A stretch of DNA of 64,000 nucleotides from assembly GCF_025791835.1 (NCBI RefSeq), contig NZ_JAOXLP010000010.1, positions 81,686 to 145,685 of the forward strand, given 5' to 3'. This DNA is from Roseomonas xinghualingensis (GTDB taxonomy: Bacteria > Pseudomonadota > Alphaproteobacteria > Acetobacterales > Acetobacteraceae). The stretch's first letter is position 1, and every line of letters starts with the position of its first letter. Both the position numbers and the translations under genes were made by a program. This document shows, in pieces, positions 17,182 to 26,217 of this stretch. The notes under the pieces are model-generated. The model had not been told where the DNA came from. It did no database searches and worked only from the letters and a program-made list of their open reading frames with translations.

Positions 17182-18666
17182 TCAGGCGGCGGCCGGGTCG
17201 CCCGGCGCCGTTTCCCAGGCCAGCCCCACCAGTGCCACCACGCGCCGCCCGCCGGCGGCGGGGCGGGTGACGATCAGCCCCTGCTCCTCGATCCAGCCGA
17301 GCAGGCGCCGGGCGCGCCCTGCGGAGCGGCTGCCATAGGCGCGGGCGATGGCGGCATCCGATGGGCAGGGCAGGCCCTGGCGCGCGGCATGGGCGATCAG
17401 GAGGAAGACGCCCTGTGTGTCCTCGGGCAGCCCCTCGGCGCGGGCAGCGGCCTCGGGCCAGCCAGGGTCGTTTGCGGCTTCGAGGGGGATGCCGGCGCGC
17501 GCTACGGCGAGCATGCGGCGGAAGGCCGGAAGCTCGGGCGGCTTGCCCGGTACGGCATGGATGCGCAGCCGCACCAGAAGATCCTGGTAGAGGACGCCGA
17601 TCGGGCGGAAGGCAGCGTCGGGCTCGGCCAGCATGTCGTGCAGGATGGCGCGGGTGCGGGATTCGCGCTCGGCCATTTCCTCTGGCGAGGGCTCCGGCTC
17701 CGCCGCGCGGGCAGTGGCGGGCCGCGCGGTGGCCGATGCCTGGGCGAGTTGCGCCAGGATGTCCTGCGGTGGCGCGGGCGGCGGGCGGCGGGCCGGGCGC
17801 GGCGCCACCGGATCGGGCGCGGCCAGGATGAGCTCCCGCGCCTCCTCCGGCGCAGTCTGGGGCAGCGGCGTCAGGGACGGGCCGGAACCACGGCTCTGCG
17901 TCTCCACCTCGCCGATGCGGATGGCGAGCGGGCGTCGGGACAGGGCGGGGCCCAGGCCGATGAAATGGCCGCGCTGGAGGTCACGGAAATGCTCGGCCTG
18001 ACGGCGCTCCATGCCCAGCAGGTCCGCGGCGCGCGCCATGTCGATGTCGAGGAAGGTGCGGCCCATCAGGAAGTTGGAGGCCTCGGCCGCCACGTTCTTG
18101 GCCAGCTTCGCCAGGCGCTGGGTGGCAATGATGCCGGCAAGGCCGCGCTTGCGGCCGCGGCACATCAGGTCAGTCATCGCCGAGAGAGAGGCGCGGCGGG
18201 CATCGTCCGATGTGTCGCCGCCAGCGGCCGGGGCAAAGAGCTGGGCCTCGTCCACCACCACCAGCATGGGGGTCCAGTAGTCGCGCTCGGCGTCGAACAG
18301 CCCGCCCAGGAAGGCGGCGGTATGGCGGAGCTGGCGGTCCACCTCCAGCCCTTCGAGGTTCAGCACCACGGAAACCCGGTGCCGGCGCACCCGGTCCCCG
18401 GCGGCGGTCATGGCGTCCTCGGTATGGGCCGCGGCATCGATCACCAGATGGCCGTAGCGATCCGCCAGGGAGGTAAAGTCTCCCTCCGGGTCGATCACCG
18501 CCTGCTGCACCCAGGGAGCCGACTGTTCCATCAGGCGGCGGAGAAGGTGGGACTTGCCGCTGCCCGAATTGCCCTGGACGAGGAGCCGGGTGGCGAGAAG
18601 CTCCTCAAGATCCATCATCCCGGGGGCGCCGGTGTTCGTGCGCCCCAAATCGATCGCGACCGTCAT
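17182..18666 (-). CDS. HerA/DUF87-type ATP-binding protein
   Basis: P-loop ATPase of 494 aa. Walker A is GNSGSGKS at 32-39 and Walker B is MLVVVDEAQ at about 134-142. A glutamine sensor lies in GIIATQRLAKLAKN, and an Arg-rich segment RGRKRG precedes it. The layout fits HerA/FtsK-like hexameric translocases (DUF87). A proline/alanine-rich linker at about 310-365 separates the ATPase from a C-terminal helical region. HerA usually pairs with a NurA nuclease for end resection or phage defence; none is adjacent. The start at 18666 follows GGAGAGGGGA. Confidence 0.8.
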   Translation of the reverse strand: MTVAIDLGRTNTGAPGMMDLEELLATRLLVQGNSGSGKSHLLRRLMEQSAPWVQQAVIDPEGDFTSLADRYGHLVIDAAAHTEDAMTAAGDRVRRHRVSVVLNLEGLEVDRQLRHTAAFLGGLFDAERDYWTPMLVVVDEAQLFAPAAGGDTSDDARRASLSAMTDLMCRGRKRGLAGIIATQRLAKLAKNVAAEASNFLMGRTFLDIDMARAADLLGMERRQAEHFRDLQRGHFIGLGPALSRRPLAIRIGEVETQSRGSGPSLTPLPQTAPEEARELILAAPDPVAPRPARRPPPAPPQDILAQLAQASATARPATARAAEPEPSPEEMAERESRTRAILHDMLAEPDAAFRPIGVLYQDLLVRLRIHAVPGKPPELPAFRRMLAVARAGIPLEAANDPGWPEAAARAEGLPEDTQGVFLLIAHAARQGLPCPSDAAIARAYGSRSAGRARRLLGWIEEQGLIVTRPAAGGRRVVALVGLAWETAPGDPAAA

Positions 18667-18830
18667 TCCCCTCTCCGCCCGCACGCCCGCAGTGCGGGGC
18701 CGGCTCCTATAGCGGATCGGGCAGGGCTGTGCAGGCCGGGGTGGCGTCGGGGCAGCTTCCACGGGAAAGCGTGCCACGGCCTTTCGGCAGGCAGCCTGCC
18801 CGCGCCAATCATGTGGTGCCGGGAAGTACC

Positions 18831-19367
18831 CTAGCTCTGAGTCTGGCGCGCCACGCAGGCGTACCAGTCTCGTCCGGAAACCCCTGCATCGGGCACGGAC
18901 AGGGCCGGGGCGGAAACACCGCTGCCGCTGACGCTCACCGTGCCGCCGCCGAGCAGGTCCCGGATCCGCCCCTCCCCTGTTCCGTCGAGCGTCATGCTGG
19001 CTGAGGCGGCGCGCTGCGCATCCGTTCGGCCAGGGAGCAGCCAGTTCCCTCCATCGCCCTTGAAGCCGATACGGACGGTGCGCCCGGCAGGCAGGCTCCT
19101 GGCCGGCGCGGTTAGGGAGAAACTGGCCTTTCCGCCCGGCCCGGCTGTGACGGCGAGCGTCATGCTCTCATGCGCCACCCGCGCGATGCAGCGGTCACCC
19201 GTGATGCGGAAGGACCAGGCGCCCTCCACCTCGCTCGGCGTGGCGGCGGGTGGCGGCGATGGGGCGCGGGCGACGGGGCGCCTTGGTGCCTGGGTGGGCG
19301 CCGCCTGGCAGGCGGCGAGCCCGAGGAAGAGGGAGAGGGAGAGGAGGAGCGGCGACGGGCGGTTCAT
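18831..19367 (-). CDS. Lipoprotein with AprI/Inh protease-inhibitor-like domain
   Basis: Protein of 178 aa with a lipoprotein signal ending in the lipobox LAAC (Cys20), then a proline-rich linker to about residue 45. The domain EGAWSFRITGDRCIARV ... WYACVAR holds two Cys (near 59 and 171) that could form a disulfide, as in Inh/AprI inhibitors of secreted metalloproteases. The family match is moderate. Its ATG overlaps the stop of the upstream AAA ATPase gene, so the two are co-expressed. This places an envelope lipoprotein with an envelope-spanning ATPase. Confidence 0.6.
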   Translation of the reverse strand: MNRPSPLLLSLSLFLGLAACQAAPTQAPRRPVARAPSPPPAATPSEVEGAWSFRITGDRCIARVAHESMTLAVTAGPGGKASFSLTAPARSLPAGRTVRIGFKGDGGNWLLPGRTDAQRAASASMTLDGTGEGRIRDLLGGGTVSVSGSGVSAPALSVPDAGVSGRDWYACVARQTQS

Positions 19368-21163
19368 GGTGGTGCCTCCCCTAACACGAAGTGCCGCCAG
19401 GGGGTTGCGGTGTAACGGCGCGCGGCGCGCGAGACCGTCAGGACACGCCAGGCATAGCGGCCGGGGCGATTGAGGCGAACCAGCTGCTGGTCCGCCGCCT
19501 CGGCATAGCCGGCGAAGACCTCACGGGGGCGGCCTTCCCAGCCGCCGATGGCCACCACCTCCACGAAGCAGCAGCCCGGCTCCGTCTCCCCCGGCGCCAG
19601 CCAGGAAAGGGTCACGCCTTGCTGCCCCGCCTCTGCGGACAACACCGCGCCATCATGCGGGCCCGACAGGATGGCGGCCGACGGCGCGGGCATCTCGGGC
19701 TCCTCCGCAGGCGGCGGGCGCTCATCGGATGCTCCGGCTGAGGCGGGAAGACCCAGCTCGATCGTGCCCGGGCGTGGCAGCGTGGTGCCAACCGGTCCCA
19801 GGCGCGGCGCTGTCTGGCCCAGCTGTGCCGCGCCGGCCTGCCTGACCCGGAGCGCCGCATCGCGGTCCTCCCGGAAGAAATAGCTCAGCTCAGGACCAGA
19901 GGGCGGGCGCGAGATCGGGAAAGGCTCACCAACAGAAAGCCCCGCCCGGTCCAGCTCCGAGGAAAGGGCCGAGGCTCGTTGCGTGGCTTCCGCGATGCCG
20001 CGGGGATAGGTGATGACGACCCGGACCATCGCGCCTGTCGGCAGCGCGGCGCCTGTGGCCTGCTCAGCCGGAGCAGCCGGCGTGCTTTCCGCACCAGCCT
20101 GCTGCGGGGCCTGCTGTGGCGCCTCCGCCATGGCGGTGCCCGGTACGGAAGCGCCCTCGGCCGTCGGGGGCGGGCCGAGCGCATGGAGAGGCGCCTGAGG
20201 GGCGATCGGCCCCATCGGCTGCGACGGCCCCCGGAAGTCCGAGAAGAGGAGCCAGCCCAGGCCAGCGCTGATCACAATCACGGCCGCCACGCCCGAGAGC
20301 CGCTCGGCCCAGGGCCTGTCGGCAAGGGCGTCGCGCAGACGGTCGAGCAGCGGAACCGCGGGCCGTGCGCCTGGTGGCTGCGACGAGGCGGCAGACAGGC
20401 CGGCGGGCGGCGGGGCCGCGGGTTCGGCAGGCTGCGCGGGCTGTTGAGATGGCGCAGGTGGCGGCTCGGCCTCCACGGCCATTTCCGGCGGTGCAACCGT
20501 CGGCGCGCCTTCGGCGGGCAGGCCTAACGACTCCGCGCGGAGGGCTGCGGCCTCGTTCACATGCTCCGGCCGCACCTCCTGTGAACCCGCCATATCGGCC
20601 ACCAGGAAGCTGGCGCCGATCAGCAGGTTCATCTGGCCCGGAATGCCGCCAGCGGCCTCGGCGAGCGCCTCGAGGGTGCCGCGAGCCAGCCTTGCCCTGT
20701 CCAGTCCCATTCGGGTCAGGCGCAGAGCGACATAGGCGGCGACATCGGCGGGGCGGAGCGGCCCCAGCTCCACCACCCGGTGCGGGAGGGTCTCCAGCCG
20801 CGCCCTGAAGGACGGCAATCCGATGACGACGGTGAAACCCACCACGCGATTGGCGAGCTGCTTCAAAGCCGTATCGGCCATCCGTCCCGCATCGTCCACG
20901 AGCAGCACCTGCGGTGCGACCGCGGCGTCCACCCATTCGGCACGCTCCAGCCGCAGCACGGGGAACTCGGGGGAACGGAGGGAATTCTCGATCTCGCGCA
21001 GGAGCAGGCTCTTGCCTACGCCTGACGGGCCAATGAGCGCGACGAGATGCTCGCCGGCCGCAAAGGCTTCCAGAATGTCACGTCGCGCTGCCGTCCAGGC
21101 GGCATGCGGCACCGGAGCCGTATTGCCCGCGGCCTGAGAAGTCGAGTTCGGCTCAGTCACCAT
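19364..21163 (-). CDS. ExeA/GspA-like AAA ATPase with membrane anchor and periplasmic Fn3-like domain
   Basis: Protein of 599 aa. The cytoplasmic AAA domain has Walker A GPSGVGKS at 45-52 and Walker B VLLVDDAG at 86-93. A Pro/Ala-rich linker (about 215-270) leads to one membrane helix at 290-308. The periplasmic part has another low-complexity stretch and ends in a beta-rich region (VTLSWLAPGETEPGCCFVEV ... YAWRVLTV) resembling fibronectin type III. ExeA/GspA proteins assemble secretins through peptidoglycan, but no secretion genes are nearby. It is co-translated with a lipoprotein gene. The function is open; cell-envelope assembly is inferred. Confidence 0.7.
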   Translation of the reverse strand: MVTEPNSTSQAAGNTAPVPHAAWTAARRDILEAFAAGEHLVALIGPSGVGKSLLLREIENSLRSPEFPVLRLERAEWVDAAVAPQVLLVDDAGRMADTALKQLANRVVGFTVVIGLPSFRARLETLPHRVVELGPLRPADVAAYVALRLTRMGLDRARLARGTLEALAEAAGGIPGQMNLLIGASFLVADMAGSQEVRPEHVNEAAALRAESLGLPAEGAPTVAPPEMAVEAEPPPAPSQQPAQPAEPAAPPPAGLSAASSQPPGARPAVPLLDRLRDALADRPWAERLSGVAAVIVISAGLGWLLFSDFRGPSQPMGPIAPQAPLHALGPPPTAEGASVPGTAMAEAPQQAPQQAGAESTPAAPAEQATGAALPTGAMVRVVITYPRGIAEATQRASALSSELDRAGLSVGEPFPISRPPSGPELSYFFREDRDAALRVRQAGAAQLGQTAPRLGPVGTTLPRPGTIELGLPASAGASDERPPPAEEPEMPAPSAAILSGPHDGAVLSAEAGQQGVTLSWLAPGETEPGCCFVEVVAIGGWEGRPREVFAGYAEAADQQLVRLNRPGRYAWRVLTVSRAARRYTATPWRHFVLGEAPP

Positions 21164-21308
21164 TGATGTCTATGTGACCGAAGCTCGGGGAGGCCACAAT
21201 GCCCCTCTGCGCGGAGCAGCTATTGAGGATAGGCGTTCGGAACCGGCACAGGGGAAAGGTAAGGCGCCTACCGGCGCGCCACCCGCCCCCGGCTGCTATA
21301 GAATCGGC

Positions 21309-22790
21309 ATGGACCGACTCCTGATCACCGACGCGCGGATTCTCGCGCCCGACGCCCTCTCCGCTCCCTTCATGGACATGCTGATCGAGGGTGGGCGCAT
21401 CGCCGCCCTCCTGCCGCCCGGCACGGCCGTAGAGGACGCGCCCCGGCATGATGCCACCGGGCGGCTGGTAATTCCCGGGCTGGTGAATGGCCACACCCAT
21501 GGACATGGCGGCCTCTCCAAGGGGATGGGCGACAAATGGGACCTGTCCCTGCTGCTGACGCATGCCCCCTGGATCGGCGGGCATCGGGGGCTGGAGGAAA
21601 AGCGCCTCGCCACCACCCTCACCGCCGTGGAGATGCTGCGGAAGGGCTGCACCGCCGGCTACGACCTGGCCTTCGAATTCCCCGGCCCGACCGTGGAGGG
21701 GCTGCAGGCCATGGCCGAGGCTTATCGTGCTGTCGGCCTGCGCGCCGTGCTGGCGCCGATGGTGGGGGACCTCACCTTCTTCCAGGCGACACCGGGGCTG
21801 ATCCAGGCCTTGCCGGAGGAGTACCGCAAGCGCGCCGCCGACATGTCGATGATGCGTGGCGAGAACGTGCTGGAGGCGATCCATCACGCGGTGCGGAGCT
21901 GGCGGGGCGATGACGTGCGGCTGGGATGCGCGCCCACCATTCCGCTGCATTGTTCCGATGATTTCCTGGAGGGATGCCGGGACCTGGCCGCCGAGCATGG
22001 GCTGCCCATGCAGACCCATGTGGCCGAGGCCCGCTACCAGGCGGCCGGCGGGATGGAGCGCTATGGCGTGACGCTGCTGGCGCATATGGACCGGCTGGGG
22101 CTGGTGGGTCCGCGCTTCAGCGTGGCCCATGGCGTCTGGCTGGCCCAGGGCGACCTGGCACTGCTGGCCGAACGTGGCGCGGGGCTTGCGCATAATGCGG
22201 GGGCAAATATGCGCCTCGCCTCCGGCCTTGCCCCGGTGCGGCCTGCGATCAGGGCCGGGGTGACGGTGGGGCTGGGCACGGATGGCTCCGGCTCCTCGGA
22301 CAACCAGAACATGTTCGAGGCGATGCGGCTGGCCGCCTTCGGTTCCCGCCTTTGGGAAGATGCGACAGAGGATGACTGGCTGGGCACCGCCGAGACGGTG
22401 CGGCTGGCCACCGAGGGTTCCGCGAAGCTGCTGGGGATCGATGCCGGGGTGATCGCGCTGGGCAAGCTGGCCGATCTTGTCTTCCTCGACCTCGCCCATA
22501 TCAACTGGGCGCCGCTGAACAACGCCGCCAACCAGCTGGTCTGGACGGAAGATGGCGCGGCGGTGCGCGAGGTGATGATCGGCGGCGACTGGAAGCTGCG
22601 GGACGGGCGCGTGCTGGGCGTGGACGAGGCCGCCCTCGCCCGTCAGGCCCAGGAGACGGCGGATCGCCTCGCTGGGCTGAATGCCGGGATGCGGGAATGG
22701 TGCGAGGCCGTGGCCCCGCATGTCACCTGCCATTGCCGCAGCCTGGGATCGCGTTTCACCCAGGCGAAGCGCCTTCTAAAGGCGGAGTAA
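21309..22790 (+). CDS. Amidohydrolase (TRZ/ATZ, cytosine/guanine deaminase-like)
   Basis: Metal-dependent hydrolase of 493 aa. The metal ligands are His in NGHTHGHGG (62, 64), His in QTHVAEARY, His in VAHGVWL and Asp in LGTDGSGSSDN, typical of the ATZ/TRZ and MTA/SAH deaminase branch. It probably deaminates or hydrolyses an N-heterocycle. Its neighbour, on the other strand, is a molybdopterin oxidoreductase subunit, which suggests purine or N-heterocycle catabolism. The start is the ATG at 21309; upstream in-frame sequence to 21174 lacks a better site. The two stops are only 5 bp apart (convergent). Confidence 0.82.
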   Translation: MDRLLITDARILAPDALSAPFMDMLIEGGRIAALLPPGTAVEDAPRHDATGRLVIPGLVNGHTHGHGGLSKGMGDKWDLSLLLTHAPWIGGHRGLEEKRLATTLTAVEMLRKGCTAGYDLAFEFPGPTVEGLQAMAEAYRAVGLRAVLAPMVGDLTFFQATPGLIQALPEEYRKRAADMSMMRGENVLEAIHHAVRSWRGDDVRLGCAPTIPLHCSDDFLEGCRDLAAEHGLPMQTHVAEARYQAAGGMERYGVTLLAHMDRLGLVGPRFSVAHGVWLAQGDLALLAERGAGLAHNAGANMRLASGLAPVRPAIRAGVTVGLGTDGSGSSDNQNMFEAMRLAAFGSRLWEDATEDDWLGTAETVRLATEGSAKLLGIDAGVIALGKLADLVFLDLAHINWAPLNNAANQLVWTEDGAAVREVMIGGDWKLRDGRVLGVDEAALARQAQETADRLAGLNAGMREWCEAVAPHVTCHCRSLGSRFTQAKRLLKAE

Positions 22791-22795
22791 AGGGC

Positions 22796-25135
22796 CTATT
22801 CCGCCGCCAGCCGCGCCCCGGCGCCGCTGGCGGCAAGGGCCCGCCAGACCTTCTCCGGTGTCAGCGGCATGTCGAGATGCGCGATGCCCAGCGCATCGCA
22901 GACCGCCGAGACTATGGCTGGCGGCGCCCCGCAGGCGCCGCCCTCCCCTGCCCCCTTCACGCCAAGGTCGTTGGTGGGGGTTGGTACGATGTTCAACGCC
23001 AGATCGAATTCGCAGCCGTCACCCGCGCGGGGCATGCAGTAGTCCTGGAAGGTGCTGGTGAGGAACTGTCCGCTTTCGGGATCGTAGCGAGCCTCCTCCA
23101 TCAGGGCCTGGCCGATGCCGGTCATGATGCCGCCATGCATCTGGCCGTGGACGAGGAGCGGGTTGATGACATTGCCCACGTCATCCACCGCCGCGTAACG
23201 GACCAGCGCGACGCGGCCGGTCTCGGGATCCACCTCGACCTCGGCGACATGGCATCCGTTCGGGAAGTTGCACTCGCTGTCGCGCACATAGGTCAGCGCC
23301 TCATCGAGGCCGGGCGTCTCGCCTTCCGGCAGTTGCGCCGGATCATGCGCGGTGGCGACCACGCGGGACCAGTCGAGGTCCAGATCGGTGCCGGCGACGC
23401 GGAAGCGGCCGTCGGACAGTTCCACATCCTCCGGCGCCGCCTCCAGCAGATGGGCAGCGATGCGGCGGGCCTTCTCCACGACGGCGTTGCTCGTCCGCAG
23501 CACGGCGACACCGCCCATCTGCGATGAGCGCGAGCCGCCCGTGCCCGTTCCCTGCTCGATTTCATCCGTGTCGCCCTGGATGAGGACAATATCCCTTGGC
23601 GGAATGCCCAGGCGATCGGCCACGATCTGCGCGAAGGCGGTTTCGTGCCCCTGGCCGTGGCTGAAGGTGCCGACGCGGATCTCGGCCTTGCCCTCAGGGG
23701 TGATGCGGAGCCGCGCATGCTCGCTGGGCAGGCCGCCCGAGGCCTCGATGAAATAGCCGAGGCCGATGCCGCGTAGCCTGCCGCGCGACCGCGCCTCCGC
23801 GCGGCGGGCCTGGAAGCCATCCCAGTCAGCCAGGCGCAGCGCCATGGCCTGGGTGCCGGGGAAGTCGCCGCTGTCGATCAGGTTCCCGACCACGTTGCGG
23901 TAGGGCATCTGCTCGGGACGGACATAGTTGCGGCGGCGGATCTCGTCGCGCCCGATGCCGAAGGCGGCGGCGGCCTGATCGAAGAGGCGCTCCATGATAT
24001 AGGCCGTCTCGGGCCGCCCGGCGCCGCGGAAACTGTCGGTCGGCACGGTGTTGGTGAAGACGCAGCGGACCTGGTTGTTGATGGCCTGCACGTCATAGAC
24101 CGTGCCCATGATGCGGGCGCCCGCGACGGTGGGAATGCGCGCGCCCATGTCCTGCAGATAGGCGCCCATGCCCGCGACGGTGCGGATGCGAACCCCAAGG
24201 CATTTCGCCTTTTCGTCCAGCGCCATTTCGGCGCGCGTCACCTGGTCCCGGCCATGGGGGTCGGACTGGAAGGTTTCGGTCCGGCCGGCAAGCCACTTCA
24301 CCGGGCGGCCGAGGCGCTTCGCGGCCCAGAGCACCATGGCATTCTCGGGCATCAGCTTGCCGCGCACGCCGAAGCCGCCGCCCACATCCGGGGAGATCAC
24401 CCGCAGCTGCTCCGGCGGCACCTTCAGCGCGTGCTTGGCGAGGCCGTCACGCACGCGATGCGCCCCCTGGCTGGGGCCGTGAAAGGTGTAGCGGCCGGTG
24501 GCCGCATCCCACTGGCCCAGCGCGATGCGCGGCTCCATCGGGTTGCCGACCATGCGGTTGTTCACCAGCTCGATGGAGACCACGCGATGTGCGCCGGCGA
24601 AGGCAGCGTCGGTCTCCTCGGCACGTCCGCTGTCCCAGAACACGGCGGTGTTGTCCGGGCGGCCTTCCCAGATCACTGGGGCCTCCGGCCCGGCGGCGGC
24701 GGCTGTCTCGGTCACGCTGGGGAGCGGATCGTAGTCGATCTCCACCAGTTCGGCGGCGTCCATCGCCTGCTGGCGCGTCTCAGCCACCACCAGCACGACG
24801 GGATCGCCGACATAGCGCACCCGCTCGGTCTGTAGGACCTCCCGCTTCGGGTCGAAAAGCGGAGCGTCGCGGCCGGGTACATCGAAAAGGGTGGGCAGCG
24901 GCCCAATGCCGTCCGCCTTTGCATCATGGCCCGTCAGCACCGCCAGCACGCCGGGCGTGGCCTCCGCCGCTTCGGTACCGATCGAAAGGATGCGCGCATG
25001 AGCGTGGGGGGAGCGGAGGATCACCACCTGGGCACAGCCCGGCGGGTCCATGTCATCCGTATAGCGGCCCTGGCCGGTGAGGAGGCGGATGTCCTCGCGC
25101 CGCCGCACCGGCTGGCCGATCCCAAATTTCTCCAC
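22796..25135 (-). CDS. Xanthine dehydrogenase-family molybdopterin-binding subunit (CoxL-like)
   Basis: Large molybdenum hydroxylase subunit of 779 aa. It begins KFGIGQPVRRREDIRLLTGQ, has the FRGAGRPE motif near 405, GGSRSSQMGG near 540, and the active-site Glu in VKGAGEGGACGAP near 742. It would bind the molybdopterin cofactor and hydroxylate an aromatic N-heterocycle, aldehyde or CO-like substrate. The CoxL-specific Cys motif is absent, so CO oxidation is unlikely. The FAD and 2Fe-2S subunit genes are not adjacent. The GTG at 25135 is preferred because GGAGGG lies just upstream. Confidence 0.83.
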   Translation of the reverse strand: MEKFGIGQPVRRREDIRLLTGQGRYTDDMDPPGCAQVVILRSPHAHARILSIGTEAAEATPGVLAVLTGHDAKADGIGPLPTLFDVPGRDAPLFDPKREVLQTERVRYVGDPVVLVVAETRQQAMDAAELVEIDYDPLPSVTETAAAAGPEAPVIWEGRPDNTAVFWDSGRAEETDAAFAGAHRVVSIELVNNRMVGNPMEPRIALGQWDAATGRYTFHGPSQGAHRVRDGLAKHALKVPPEQLRVISPDVGGGFGVRGKLMPENAMVLWAAKRLGRPVKWLAGRTETFQSDPHGRDQVTRAEMALDEKAKCLGVRIRTVAGMGAYLQDMGARIPTVAGARIMGTVYDVQAINNQVRCVFTNTVPTDSFRGAGRPETAYIMERLFDQAAAAFGIGRDEIRRRNYVRPEQMPYRNVVGNLIDSGDFPGTQAMALRLADWDGFQARRAEARSRGRLRGIGLGYFIEASGGLPSEHARLRITPEGKAEIRVGTFSHGQGHETAFAQIVADRLGIPPRDIVLIQGDTDEIEQGTGTGGSRSSQMGGVAVLRTSNAVVEKARRIAAHLLEAAPEDVELSDGRFRVAGTDLDLDWSRVVATAHDPAQLPEGETPGLDEALTYVRDSECNFPNGCHVAEVEVDPETGRVALVRYAAVDDVGNVINPLLVHGQMHGGIMTGIGQALMEEARYDPESGQFLTSTFQDYCMPRAGDGCEFDLALNIVPTPTNDLGVKGAGEGGACGAPPAIVSAVCDALGIAHLDMPLTPEKVWRALAASGAGARLAAE

Positions 25136-25241
25136 ACATCCCTCCGCCACTTGTTTCGGCGCAGTATAGGCGTGGCGAAGGGTACCGGAAGCCCGGCGGG
25201 CAGCCCCGCCGGGTTGGTCCGTCAGAGGGGTTGCCTTGCCC

Positions 25242-25655
25242 TCAGCGGGCGATCTCCTCGATGGAGTAGCCGAAGGCCGCAACGCCTTCCGCAAGGTAGT
25301 CGCCGAACAGTTCCATGTTGGTCAGGTATTCCGCAGCGGTGCCAGCCTCGTTGCGTTCCTTGGCCAGGCGGAGCGCCTCATCCCATTCCGAGGCATCGTA
25401 ATCGCCCCGGCCGATCCAAGTGAGCGCGATCAAGGCCGCCTGCTCATCCTCGTTCAGTTCGTCGATGAGGCCCTTCAGCGTGTCGGCCAGCGCGTCCGGA
25501 TCGTTCTCGTCCGGTACCTCCTCATCCTGGACATCCTCGTTGTTGGCTTCCTCCTCCAGCTCGCCGACGGCGCGGGCGGCGTCGATAATGCCCGCGATGG
25601 TCGCGAGGCTGACGACGAGATCCACCTCGTCATCGGGATCGGAACGGTCGCTCAT
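25242..25655 (-). CDS. DUF3775 family protein
   Basis: Acidic protein of 137 aa from the DUF3775 family, recognised by LIALTWIGRGDYDASEW and the C-terminal GDYLAEGVAAFGY. The first half is rich in Asp/Glu. No catalytic motif or export signal is seen and the function is unknown. The start at 25655 (MSDRSDP) is preferred over an upstream ATG at 25694. It is followed by the molybdopterin subunit gene after about 105 bp and preceded by another small acidic gene. Confidence 0.72.
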   Translation of the reverse strand: MSDRSDPDDEVDLVVSLATIAGIIDAARAVGELEEEANNEDVQDEEVPDENDPDALADTLKGLIDELNEDEQAALIALTWIGRGDYDASEWDEALRLAKERNEAGTAAEYLTNMELFGDYLAEGVAAFGYSIEEIAR

Positions 25656-25770
25656 CTTTGCCGCCTCTCTCAGATTAGCCTTGCTGCCGGCCAACGCCGC
25701 AGGCCGCTCCCGGCTGCGCGCCGGATCGCAATTTCGGTGCGGGGATTCCAGGCACCGTCGGAACGATGGC

Positions 25771-26049
25771 CTATTCCTCCTCGCGCTCGATCATCCGGCG
25801 TCCGCGGATCGGCGACACATCGACAGGGCCGCCCAGGGCCTGCGCCAGTTCGGACCTGTCGCCCGCCTGGAACTCGCCGGGGGAGACGGGCTCGTCGGCC
25901 GTACCTGCGGCAGGGTCCTCGCCCCGCTCCGGCGCCTTGCGTCCATGCGCCTGGCGCCGGGCACGCGGACTGTCCTGGATAGGGTCCACGCCCCTCTGTG
26001 AATCGGTGATCGGGGAATTGCCGGGCAGTCCGTCTGACTTGTCGCTCAT
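25771..26049 (-). CDS. Small hypothetical protein
   Basis: Polar, probably disordered protein of 92 aa starting MSDKSDGLPGNSPITDS and ending REEE. It is rich in Asp, Arg, Pro and Gly, with no membrane segment. A GAGGGAG lies 7-8 bases before the ATG at 26049. It shares the MSD-K/R-SD opening with the next gene downstream (DUF3775). I do not recognise a family. It is probably real because of the ribosome site and position, but its function cannot be stated. Confidence 0.5.
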   Translation of the reverse strand: MSDKSDGLPGNSPITDSQRGVDPIQDSPRARRQAHGRKAPERGEDPAAGTADEPVSPGEFQAGDRSELAQALGGPVDVSPIRGRRMIEREEE

Positions 26050-26217
26050 AGCCGCGCTCCCTCTAAGGAGGAGAGAACGTCGCCTCGCAGGGGCAGTTGC
26101 CCGTATCGCCATGGACGGCACAGCGTGAAGGGGCCCCTGGATTGGGCTGCCTGCACCTTGTCAGGCGCGGAAGCCGGACGCAGGCTCCGGCCAGTTTCAT
26201 CCTGGGGAGGGAAATCC

